Assembly: GCF_014174475.1 (NCBI RefSeq) | Contig: NZ_JACJUD010000002.1 | Location: 248,001-312,000 of the forward strand | Direction of reading: 5' to 3' | From: Aquipseudomonas ullengensis | GTDB lineage: Bacteria; Pseudomonadota; Gammaproteobacteria; Pseudomonadales; Pseudomonadaceae | DNA: 64,000 nt | Part shown: positions 25,903 through 33,354 of the stretch, in pieces | Numbering within the stretch: the first letter of the stretch is position 1 | Layout of the letters: each line of letters begins with the position of its first letter | The notes under the pieces: model-generated | The model's input: the letters and a program-made list of their open reading frames with translations, nothing else | The model's database searches: none | Told to the model about the DNA's origin: nothing | Made by a program: the position numbers and the translations under genes

Positions 25903-26249
25903 GCGGGGCACTCGGCCTGATGGTTCATGTCAGGGCTAGAGCAGGGAGCGGGCCAACTTTCGTCTATCGATTAAATGTTTATTTAAATCATGTTGTTAGG
26001 GTTCTTGTTGGGTTCTTTGGCTGGCGCCGACGCGCTGTGCGTTGCGATCCAAAGCGGAGCATTGCTAACCATCTTGGTGCAATCGTTAACAATTTATTTT
26101 GATGATTGTTAACGATATTCCTGGCCAGTTTTTCCAGTGAAATGCCGGTGGCGCAGGGGCTGGCGCTGAATCGAAGACGGGTAGACAAGGATTGGCCTGG
26201 GTTTTGCGATGACTCCGCTACTGCGCAACGCTTAGCCGAGAGAGCCCCA
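25903..26249. promoter_or_regulatory. Shared divergent control region of the amidohydrolase cluster
   Basis: 347 bases, AT-rich in the middle (25960-26120), between two operons transcribed outward. It contains the GTTAAC palindrome pair at 26082-26116 and an imperfect GATTAAAT / ATTTAAATC inverted repeat near 25970-25988. No gene is visible. The frame of the amidohydrolase extends into it, but those codons are not protein-like. Confidence 0.6.
26082..26116. promoter_or_regulatory. Operator candidate: two facing GTTAAC sites
   Basis: ATCGTTAACAAT (26082-26093) and ATTGTTAACGAT (26105-26116) are exact inverse copies separated by 11 bases. Each half is itself nearly palindromic around GTTAAC, so two dimers could bind on the same face about two turns apart (centre to centre 23 bases). 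The neighbouring GntR protein is the most likely ligand. Confidence 0.65.
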
Positions 26250-27773
26250 ATGCCTGCAGCACGTGCAATCCATATCCGCCAGGCCCGGCTGTTATGCCTG
26301 GATGACGATGACCGCCGTTATGACGAGGCTGATCTGCTGATCCTCGATGGGCGTATCGCCGCTATCGGCCCGGTGCTGGATGCCCAGGTACCGGCCGGTG
26401 CGCAGGTGATCGAAGGCAAGGGCCTGCTGGCGATGCCGGGGCTGATCAACGCGCACTTCCATTCCCCCGGCAACTTCCTCAAGGGCCAGCTCGATAGCCT
26501 GCCGCTGGAAGTCTTCATGCTCTATGAAGTACCGCCGCTGGCCGCAGAGGGTGGGGCCGAACGCATGGCGTATCTGCGTACCCTGCTGGCTGCCCTGGAA
26601 ATGCTGCAGCGCGGCATTACCGCCGTGCACGACGACGCCTACCACGTGCCGCTGGTGACCGAGCAGAGCCTGGATACGTTGATGCAGGCCTATCGCGATG
26701 CCGGCATTCGCGCCACGGTGGCGATCGACCAGCCGAACGTCGTCGAGTACGACAAATACCCCTTCCTGCATGACCTGCTGCCCGAGCCCCTGCGTGAGCA
26801 GATGCGCGCCGCGCCACGGCAGACCGATGCGCAGTTGCTGGCCATGTACGACCACCTGATCAGCCGCTGGCACGGTGCCGAGGATGGGCGCCTGGCGGCT
26901 GCGGTGTCCTGCTCGGCGCCGCAGCGGGTCACGCCCGAATACCTGCAGGCGCTTGGCGAGCTGAGCCGGCGGCTGGACCTGCCGTTCAATATTCATGTGC
27001 TGGAAACCAAGCTGCAGCGCGTGCTGGGCGAGGAGAAGTACGGCCAGTCGCTGGTGCAGTTGCTGCAGCAGCGCGGCGTGCTGGATGAGCGTTGCCAGAT
27101 CATCCACAGCATCTGGGTCGACGATCAGGACATCGCCCTGCTGGCCGCCTCCGGCTGCGTGGTGGCGCACAACCCGGTGTGCAACCTGCGCCTGGGCAGC
27201 GGGGTGATGCCGTTTCGCAAGCTGCGCGAGGCCGGGGTGACCATCGCCCTGGGCACCGACGAGCTGTGTTCCGACGACACCGCCAACCTGTGGTTCGCCG
27301 GCAAGACGGCGGCGCTGATCCATAACCTGCACACCGCGGATTTCAACCAGTGGCCACAGGCCGGTGAGATCCTGCAAAGCATGACCCGCGGCGGCGCCTG
27401 CTCGCTGCGCATGGACGGCCAGCTCGGCCAGCTCAAGGTCGGCGCCTGCGCCGATGTGATCCTGCTCGACATGGACACCTGGGCCTTCACCCCGCTCAAC
27501 GACCTGGTGCGCCAACTGATCTATTGCGAGGACGGCAGCTCGGTGCGCTACACCCTGGTCAATGGCCGGGTGGTGTATGCCGACGGCGACTTTCCGGGGC
27601 TGGATGTGAAGGCCATCCGCCGCGAGATCCGCGAGCTGGGGCAGCTACTGCAGAGCCAGCATGCCGACACCGAGGCCCATGCCCAGCAACTGATGCCCTA
27701 CTACCGCGCCATGTACGACCAGGCCCACGCCCGCGATGTCGGGCTGCGCAGGAGATTGGCCGATGCCGACTGA
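26250..27773 (+). CDS. Amidohydrolase, ATZ/TRZ (cytosine deaminase-like) group
   Basis: 507 residues from the ATG at 26250. The metal ligands are in place: HxH in INAHFHSPGNF (His69, His71), His in FNIHVLETK, His in CQIIHSIWV and Asp in TIALGTDELCSDD. The C-terminal beta-sandwich (KVGACADVILLDMD, YTLVNGRVVYADGDF) closes the fold. Relatives deaminate or dechlorinate heterocycles (AtzB, TrzN, guanine deaminase). It leads the plus-strand operon with the permease and ATPase. The tail of about 60 residues past the sandwich is unusual. Substrate unknown. Confidence 0.88.
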   Translation: MPAARAIHIRQARLLCLDDDDRRYDEADLLILDGRIAAIGPVLDAQVPAGAQVIEGKGLLAMPGLINAHFHSPGNFLKGQLDSLPLEVFMLYEVPPLAAEGGAERMAYLRTLLAALEMLQRGITAVHDDAYHVPLVTEQSLDTLMQAYRDAGIRATVAIDQPNVVEYDKYPFLHDLLPEPLREQMRAAPRQTDAQLLAMYDHLISRWHGAEDGRLAAAVSCSAPQRVTPEYLQALGELSRRLDLPFNIHVLETKLQRVLGEEKYGQSLVQLLQQRGVLDERCQIIHSIWVDDQDIALLAASGCVVAHNPVCNLRLGSGVMPFRKLREAGVTIALGTDELCSDDTANLWFAGKTAALIHNLHTADFNQWPQAGEILQSMTRGGACSLRMDGQLGQLKVGACADVILLDMDTWAFTPLNDLVRQLIYCEDGSSVRYTLVNGRVVYADGDFPGLDVKAIRREIRELGQLLQSQHADTEAHAQQLMPYYRAMYDQAHARDVGLRRRLADAD

Positions 27774-27831
27774 ACCCTCTATTCGCCCCGACCCAGAACA
27801 GCCGCTTACCCCGGTATCAGGAGAGCAGGTC

Positions 27832-28668
27832 ATGACTGCCTATCAACCCGTTCCATCGCCGCGTACAGCGGTGCGTCCTGCCCGCCCCAGCTGGTGGGTG
27901 ATCCGTGGCGAACTGCCGCGCGGCGCCATCTGGGGCCTGGCTGGCGCCGGCCTGCTGCTGCCGCTGCTGGTCTGGTGGGCCTGCGCCGCGCTGGGCCTGA
28001 GCAACCCGATGTTCATGCCCGGCCCGGACGCGGTGCTGGCGCGGGTCGGCCGCTGGTGGACGGAAGAAGGCCTGCTCGCCGACATCGGCATCAGCGTCTA
28101 CCGAGTCATGGCCGGCTTCGCCGCCTCGGCGCTGATCGCCCTGCCGATCGGCCTGTACATCGGCACCTACCGGCCGGTGCAGGCGTTTCTCGAACCGCTC
28201 ACCGACTTCATCCGCTACATGCCGGCGGTGGTCTTCATTCCGCTGATCATGCTCTGGGTCGGCATCGACGAAGGCTCGAAGATCCTCATCATCTTCATCG
28301 GCACCTTCTTCCAGATGGTGCTGATGGTCGCCGAGGACGTGCGCCGCGTGCCCATGGCGCAGATCGAGGCGGCGCAGACCATGGGCGCCTCGCGCAGCGA
28401 GATCGTCAAACTGGTGATCCTGCCATCGTCCCGCCCGGCGCTGCTAGACACCTTGCGCATCACCTGCGGCTGGGCCTGGACCTACCTGGTGGTGGCCGAA
28501 CTGGTGGCCGCCAACTCGGGCCTCGGCTACGCCATCCTCAAGGCCCAGCGCTACATGCACACCGACAAGATATTCGCCGGCATCATGCTGATCGGCGTCA
28601 TCGGCTTGCTCACCGACCAGGCGTTCCGCTGGCTCGGCCGCGTGGCCTTTCCCTGGATGAAGAGGTAA
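27832..28668 (+). CDS. ABC transporter permease, SsuC/TauC-like
   Basis: 278 residues from the ATG at 27832 (AGGAGA eight bases upstream). An earlier ATG at 27763 overlaps the amidohydrolase end and is less likely. About six membrane helices are visible. The EAA loop AEDVRRVPMAQIEAAQTMGA, SRSEIVKLVILPSSRPAL is the contact for the ATPase. It belongs to the BPD family that works with NMT1/SsuA-type receptors, which fits the receptor encoded at 22457-23464. Inner membrane importer. Confidence 0.93.
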   Translation: MTAYQPVPSPRTAVRPARPSWWVIRGELPRGAIWGLAGAGLLLPLLVWWACAALGLSNPMFMPGPDAVLARVGRWWTEEGLLADIGISVYRVMAGFAASALIALPIGLYIGTYRPVQAFLEPLTDFIRYMPAVVFIPLIMLWVGIDEGSKILIIFIGTFFQMVLMVAEDVRRVPMAQIEAAQTMGASRSEIVKLVILPSSRPALLDTLRITCGWAWTYLVVAELVAANSGLGYAILKAQRYMHTDKIFAGIMLIGVIGLLTDQAFRWLGRVAFPWMKR

Positions 28669-28673
28669 GCGCC

Positions 28674-29516
28674 ATGACTGACAGCAAGATCCAGATCCGC
28701 CACGTTGGCAAAGTGTTCAACAGCCAGGGCCGCAGCGTGCAGGCCCTGCAGGACGTCAGCCTGGACATCCAGGCCAACGAATTCATCACCTTCGTCGGCG
28801 CCTCCGGCTGCGGCAAGTCGACCCTGCTGCGCTCGGTCGGCGGCCTGGAACAGCACAGCGTCGGCGAAATCCTCGTCGACGGCCGCGCGGTCAACGGCCC
28901 CGGCATCGACCGCGCCATGGTCTTCCAGCACTACAGCCTGTACCCCTGGCTGCGGGTGATGGAGAACATCAAGTTCTGCCGCCAGCTCAAGGTGGTGTCC
29001 GACACCGTGCGCAGCGATGCCGACGTCGAAGTCGCCAGCGGCCGCGCCGATGCCCTGCTGACCCTGATGGGCCTGTCGGCCTTCGCCAAGGCCTACCCCA
29101 ACCAGCTCTCCGGCGGCATGCAGCAACGCGTGGCGATTGCCCGCGCACTGATGCCAAAACCGGAAATCCTGCTGATGGATGAACCCTTCGGCGCCCTCGA
29201 TGCGCAGACCCGCGAGGTGATGCACGACCTGATCCGCCATGTGCACCGGCTGGAGAAGAGCACGATTTTGTTCGTCACCCACGACGTGGAAGAGGCGATC
29301 TACCTCGGCGGCCGCGTGGTGCTGATGGCGCCGCGCCCAGGACGCATCGACACCATCTACGACGTACCGCTGCCGGCCGAACGCAACCAGGACATGAAGC
29401 TCTCGGCGGAATTTCTCAGCCTCAAGCGCGAGATCCTCGCACGCATCCGCGAGACCTCGGGGATGAACACCGACCTGGAACTGCTGGAACAGCTGACCCG
29501 CACCGTGCCGGCCTGA
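28674..29516 (+). CDS. ABC transporter ATPase, SsuB/TauB-like
   Basis: 280 residues. Walker A GASGCGKST (42-50), Q-loop MVFQHYSLYPWL, signature LSGGMQQRVAIARAL, Walker B ILLMDEPFGALD and switch His in FVTHDVEEAI are all intact. It starts five bases after the permease stop, so the two are coupled. The frame stays open upstream to 27894 through the permease gene, but this is a shadow; GCC-ATG-ACT at 28674 is the start. It powers uptake for the divergent-operon receptor. Confidence 0.94.
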   Translation: MTDSKIQIRHVGKVFNSQGRSVQALQDVSLDIQANEFITFVGASGCGKSTLLRSVGGLEQHSVGEILVDGRAVNGPGIDRAMVFQHYSLYPWLRVMENIKFCRQLKVVSDTVRSDADVEVASGRADALLTLMGLSAFAKAYPNQLSGGMQQRVAIARALMPKPEILLMDEPFGALDAQTREVMHDLIRHVHRLEKSTILFVTHDVEEAIYLGGRVVLMAPRPGRIDTIYDVPLPAERNQDMKLSAEFLSLKREILARIRETSGMNTDLELLEQLTRTVPA

Positions 29517-29519
29517 TAA

Positions 29520-29684
29520 ACCCCCGTCATCCCCGCGAAGGCGGGACAGCGGCTCCATCACTGAACAGCGCTTGCGCTGGCCCGAAGGGGGATCAACCAG
29601 AAAGGCTTGAGGCCGTGGGCAGATACAGGAAAGCGCCGGGTTGCCGGCCACTGGGTTCCCGCCTGCGCGGGAACGACGGGGGTT
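29520..29684. repeat. Inverted pair of REP-like sequences (CGTCATTCCCGCG type)
   Basis: The left copy (29520-29547) starts ACCCCCGTCATCCCCGCGAA and the right copy (29656-29684) ends GAACGACGGGGGTT. The two are near-perfect inverse copies about 110 bases apart. Each holds its own CCCGC/GCGGG hairpin. The position directly after the ABC operon suggests it also stops or buffers transcription. Confidence 0.65.
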
Positions 29685-29697
29685 GGGAGCCGGGTAG

Positions 29698-29723
29698 GGT
29701 GGATAACGCTGCGCTTATCCACC
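29698..29723. repeat. GTAGGGTGGATAA palindrome
   Basis: GGTGGATAA and TTATCCACC pair around CGCTGCGC. It is the same family as the copies near 8986, 51612 and 51745. Confidence 0.6.
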
Positions 29724-29778
29724 AAGGCGCACAGACAGGCCGCTTCATCCTTGATAGATCGACACTGAATATTCCCAG

Positions 29779-29888
29779 CCCGTCATCCTCGCGAATGCGG
29801 GGATCCAGTAGCCGGCAACTCCGCGTCTCCCGTCTCTACGCGCTGCCTGCAACCTTTCTGGGTCCCCGCATTCGCGAGGACGACGGGG
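29779..29888. repeat. Second inverted pair of REP-like sequences
   Basis: CCCGTCATCCTCGCGAATGC at 29779 faces its inverse, ending TTCGCGAGGACGACGGG, at 29860-29888. They are about 55 bases apart. Arms differ at only two or three positions. Together with 29520-29723 they fill the 397-base gap between the ABC operon and the ABM gene; there is no other content. Confidence 0.65.
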
Positions 29889-29913
29889 AGGTGGCCTACG
29901 AATAGGCCTGCCT

Positions 29914-30231
29914 TCAGTCGCGCTGCGCCGAAGACTGGCTGAGCATCTCGATCGGGCGGATCTCGAAGTCGCGGGTCAGGTAGTCCATGCGCTGTGCATG
30001 GAAGCGGCGCATGTGCGGCAGGGCGGAGTGGATGTCCAGGTGTTCGCGCGACTGCCACACCTCGAAGAACACGAACAGGTTCGGGTCTTCGCGGTCGCGC
30101 AGCATGTGGTATTCGATGCAGCCGGCCTCGGCGCGGCTGGGTTCGACGTAGGCGCCGAACAGCGCGGCGAACTCGTCGGCTTTTTCCGCTTTGACGTGGG
30201 CGTGCAGGATGAAGCCGTGTAACTCGCTCAT
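29914..30231 (-). CDS. ABM-domain protein, YgiN-like putative quinol monooxygenase
   Basis: 105 residues. GFILHAHVKAEKADEFAALFG, the ARxEAGCIEYHMLRD pattern, LFVFFEVWQSREHLDIH and PHMRRFHAQ are typical of YgiN and other ABM dimers. E. coli YgiN is a quinol monooxygenase that cycles with the quinone reductase MdaB; here an mdaB homologue lies divergently 162 bases away, which supports the same partnership. Cytoplasmic. Confidence 0.87.
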   Translation of the reverse strand: MSELHGFILHAHVKAEKADEFAALFGAYVEPSRAEAGCIEYHMLRDREDPNLFVFFEVWQSREHLDIHSALPHMRRFHAQRMDYLTRDFEIRPIEMLSQSSAQRD

Positions 30232-30275
30232 GGGGTTTATCCACTGGCTGGTAGGAAGTGGGTAAACCTTATCGC

Positions 30276-30293
30276 AATAGTTGATGATCTATT
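30276..30293. promoter_or_regulatory. Possible operator between the YgiN-like gene and mdaB
   Basis: AATAG and CTATT lie around TTGATGAT in the 162-base divergent gap. ATAG/CTAT halves recall OxyR sites, but the spacing (8 instead of 7) does not fit exactly. Confidence 0.3.
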
Positions 30294-30393
30294 CGTGACT
30301 TATCCGCAAGTATGCTTTGCCTGGCGCAGGGTTTTTCCGCAGGGGCGTGGCCGGTAGTCTGCCGGCCATCGAAACCTTGCCGAGGCCCTAGCC

Positions 30394-30984
30394 ATGAAGA
30401 AAGTCCTGCTGCTCAACGGTGGTAAACAGTTCGCCCACTCCGATGGTCGCTACAACGCGACCCTGCATGACGCGGCCGCCAGCCTCCTTGATCGTGCCGG
30501 GGTTGAGTTCAAGACCACCCAGATCGATGCCGGTTACGACATCGATGAAGAGGTGGCCAAGTTCCTCTGGGCCGATGTGATCATCTATCAGATGCCGGGT
30601 TGGTGGATGGGCGCGCCCTGGACCGTGAAGAAGTACGTCGACGAAGTGTTCACCGCCGGGCATGGATCGCTGTACGCCAACGATGGCCGTACCCGTTCCG
30701 ACGCGTCGCAAAAATACGGCAGCGGCGGTTTGCTGCAGGGCAAGCAGTACATGCTGTCGCTGACCTGGAACGCACCGCAGCAGGCCTTCGACGATCCGAC
30801 GGACTTCTTTGGCGGGGCGGGTGTGGATGCGGTCTACCTGCCATTCCACAAGGCCAACCAGTTCCTCGGCATGAGCGGGCTGCCGACGTTCTTGTGTGTG
30901 GATGTGATGAAGCGGCCGGCGATCGAGGCGGATGTCACCCGTTATCAGGCCCATCTGGCGCAGGTATTTGATCTGCCGAGCTGA
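30394..30984 (+). CDS. mdaB: NAD(P)H:quinone oxidoreductase MdaB
   Basis: 196 residues. MKKVLLLNGGKQFAHSDGRY, ADVIIYQMPGWWMGAPWTVK, KYVDEVFTAG and SGLPTFLCVDVMK match MdaB, a FAD flavodoxin-fold enzyme that reduces quinones by two electrons with NADPH and so prevents semiquinone redox cycling. The length is as expected. It is divergent from the YgiN-like gene. Confidence 0.93.
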   Translation: MKKVLLLNGGKQFAHSDGRYNATLHDAAASLLDRAGVEFKTTQIDAGYDIDEEVAKFLWADVIIYQMPGWWMGAPWTVKKYVDEVFTAGHGSLYANDGRTRSDASQKYGSGGLLQGKQYMLSLTWNAPQQAFDDPTDFFGGAGVDAVYLPFHKANQFLGMSGLPTFLCVDVMKRPAIEADVTRYQAHLAQVFDLPS

Positions 30985-31004
30985 AGGTCCGGCGGGGGAG
31001 AATC

Positions 31005-31029
31005 ACGCCCATCCCGAGGGGATGGGCGT
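31005..31029. terminator. Hairpin between convergent mdaB and alkylsulfatase genes
   Basis: ACGCCCATCCC and GGGATGGGCGT form an 11-bp stem with a GAG loop. It lies between two converging stops and could end transcripts from both sides, but there is no T-run. Confidence 0.55.
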
Positions 31030-31043
31030 CGTAGCGTCTGCCG

Positions 31044-33023
31044 TTATGGCGTGACGATGTTGAACCAGAAGTTGAAGTTGTCCATCAGCCCCAGCAGCTC
31101 GGGTACGGCTTCCTGGCGGCCGTCGAGCTTGATCTCGCCGGAGGCGATCTTGTCCTTCAGGCTGCCCTGGCCCATCTGCATGGCAATCAGGCTGCTCATC
31201 TTCAGGGTCAGGGTGGCGTCGGCCTGCGGGCTCATGCTGTTGGCATAGTTGAGCACGCCGTTCTCCAGGCTCAGCACGTACTGCTTGTGCAGGTCAGTCA
31301 GATCCAGGTTGATGCTGATCTTCTTGCCAGCAGCCTTGGGGCCGTTGAGGCGGACGGCGAGGTAGTCGAACAGGGTTTCCGGCTGCATGGCGCGGATCAT
31401 GTCGGCGCTGGCGGTTTTCATCCCGGGACCTTGCGGCAGGCCGTTGCGCAACTCGAAGGCACCTTGCAGGTACACCGAGCGCCACGGGCCGGACTCGGCC
31501 TGGTAGCCCAGCTGCTCATAGGTGTCGGCCAGCAGGTTCTTCGCCTCGACGTTGCCCGGTTCGGCGAACACCGCATGTTTGAGGGCTTCGGCCACCCAGC
31601 GGTATTCACCCTTGGCGAAGTCGGCGCGCGCCTTGCTCAGCAGCGAGGCGCTCCCGCCCATGTATTCCACGTATTTCTTGGCGGCCGCTTCTGGCGGCAG
31701 TTTGTCCAGGTTGGCCGGGTTGGCGTCGTACCAGCCCATGTAGCGCTGGTACACGGCCTTGGCGTTGTGCTTGAGGGTGCCGTAGTAGCCGCGGTTGAAC
31801 CAGGCCTGGTCCAGCTCCGGTGGCAGCTTGATGGTCTCGGCAATTTCCTCGCCGTTGAGGCCTTCGTTCATCAGGCGCACGGTTTGGTCGTGGATGTACT
31901 TGTACATGTCACGTTGCTTACTGAGGAGGTTGGCGATGCGCGCCTGGCCCCAGGTCGGCCAGTGGTGGCTCTGGAACTCGACGTCGACCTTGTCGCCATA
32001 CAGCTCCTGGCTTTGCTGGATGAACTTGGACCACTGCAGCGCATCCCGTACTTCGGCGCCACGCAGGGTGTAGATGTTGTGCATGTGGCGGGTGACGTTT
32101 TCGGCCATCCACAGTGCCTTGAACTGCGGGAAGTAGGTGTTCATCTCGGTGGGTGCTTCCGAGCCCGGGGTCAGCTGGAACACCATCTTCACGCCATCGA
32201 CGGTCAGTTCGCGGCCGGTCTTGCTGACCACTTCGGTGGGCTCGATCATGCTCACCTGGCCGGCGGAAATGGTCTGCCCCAGCCCGGAGGAGACGCCGCC
32301 CTGGGCCGAGCGCGGCAGCATGGCGCCGTACATGTACACGGCACGGCGGGACATGGCGTTACCGGCGATGACGTTCTCGCTGATGGCGTGCTCACTGAAT
32401 TCCGGCGGGCTGATTACCCGGACCTTGCCGGCCTTGACGTCGGCCTCGTCGATGATGCCGCGCACGCCGCCGAAGTGGTCGGCATGGGAGTGGCTGTAGA
32501 TCACCGCGACCACCGGCTTCTTGCCCAGGTGCTCGGTGACCAGGGCGAAGGCGGCCTTGGCGGTTTCCACCGAGAGCAGCGGGTCGATGACGATCCAGCC
32601 GCTGTCGCCTTCGATGAAGGTGATGTTGGAAATGTCGTAGCCGCGTACCTGGTAGATCCGCTCGGTGACCTTGAACAGGCCGTGCTGCATGTTCAGCTGG
32701 GCGATGCGCCACAGGCTCGGGTTGACCGTGTCCGGCGCGGCCTGGTCGAGACCGATGTACTGCTTATAGGACTCCAGGTCCCACACCACCTTGCCGTTGG
32801 CATCGCGGATGGTCAGCTCTTTGGGCTGGGCGATCAGGCCGCGCTGGGCGTCTTCGAAGTCCTGTTTGTCGGCGAATGGCAGTGCCTCAAGCACCGCCGC
32901 ATTGGCGGCGCGGGTGGTGGCGGTGGCGGGCTTGGAAGCGGCCGGCTGGGCGTGCACCGAGAGGGCCAGCAATGACAGGGCGGCCGTCAGGGCAACGGAG
33001 CGGCGTGTACGGGAAGAAAGCAT
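31044..33023 (-). CDS. Exported alkyl sulfatase, SdsA1-like metallo-beta-lactamase fold
   Basis: 659 residues with a signal peptide (ALTAALSLLALSVHAQ). The zinc motif HSHADH (His178, His180, Asp182, His183) lies in AVIYSHSHADHFGGVRGI, and further metal residues in GSEAPTEMNTYFPQ and MAENVTRHMHNIYTLRGAEVRD. This is the SdsA1 architecture: metallo-beta-lactamase domain, helical dimerisation domain, then an SCP2-like C-terminal domain (INLDLTDLHKQYVLSLENGV). Such enzymes hydrolyse primary alkyl sulfates such as SDS in the periplasm or outside. It is divergent from the DUF1302 gene. Confidence 0.92.
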   Translation of the reverse strand: MLSSRTRRSVALTAALSLLALSVHAQPAASKPATATTRAANAAVLEALPFADKQDFEDAQRGLIAQPKELTIRDANGKVVWDLESYKQYIGLDQAAPDTVNPSLWRIAQLNMQHGLFKVTERIYQVRGYDISNITFIEGDSGWIVIDPLLSVETAKAAFALVTEHLGKKPVVAVIYSHSHADHFGGVRGIIDEADVKAGKVRVISPPEFSEHAISENVIAGNAMSRRAVYMYGAMLPRSAQGGVSSGLGQTISAGQVSMIEPTEVVSKTGRELTVDGVKMVFQLTPGSEAPTEMNTYFPQFKALWMAENVTRHMHNIYTLRGAEVRDALQWSKFIQQSQELYGDKVDVEFQSHHWPTWGQARIANLLSKQRDMYKYIHDQTVRLMNEGLNGEEIAETIKLPPELDQAWFNRGYYGTLKHNAKAVYQRYMGWYDANPANLDKLPPEAAAKKYVEYMGGSASLLSKARADFAKGEYRWVAEALKHAVFAEPGNVEAKNLLADTYEQLGYQAESGPWRSVYLQGAFELRNGLPQGPGMKTASADMIRAMQPETLFDYLAVRLNGPKAAGKKISINLDLTDLHKQYVLSLENGVLNYANSMSPQADATLTLKMSSLIAMQMGQGSLKDKIASGEIKLDGRQEAVPELLGLMDNFNFWFNIVTP

Positions 33024-33354
33024 GAGTCACCTTCAGGTTGTGGCTAAGCGAATTGCAACTGCCCGGCACCTTAGGTTTTCAGCTCCCCGCGACCAATACT
33101 GACTAGTAGTGATTTGCCCTGCCCACAGCGCTCTGCAGCGCTGTCTGGCGGCTCCGGCGATTGCCGCAGGGCGTTTGCCGGGTGCGTGTCATCCGTTGCG
33201 GGCGCCGGCTGCAGAGGGTGCCGGGAGAATCGCCAGAGGGCAAAAAAACTCACTCTTAGTGATGACTTTCAATATCACTACTTTGTCCGTTACCCCGCCT
33301 GGGGGGATTGATTAGCTTTGGTCGCCGATCAAAACCCATCAGGGGACAAGTTGC
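33024..33354. promoter_or_regulatory. Divergent control region of alkylsulfatase and DUF1302 genes
   Basis: 331 bases without a gene. TAGTGAT occurs at 33107-33113 and 33257-33263, and its inverse ATCACTA at 33274-33280; the last two form an inverted repeat around GACTTTCAAT. ACTAGT sits beside the first. These may be sites for the LuxR- or AraC-type regulator encoded downstream. AGGGGACAAG precedes the DUF1302 start. Confidence 0.5.

Noticed and set aside
27894..28673. N-terminal extension of the ABC ATPase frame through the permease gene
   Set aside because: The permease in another frame has membrane helices and the EAA loop; the ATPase family starts at 28674.
29520..29888. Possible CRISPR array because of repeated CGTCAT-CGCG units
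   Set aside because: The units are inverted REP-like palindromes with irregular spacing, there are only four, and no cas gene is near.
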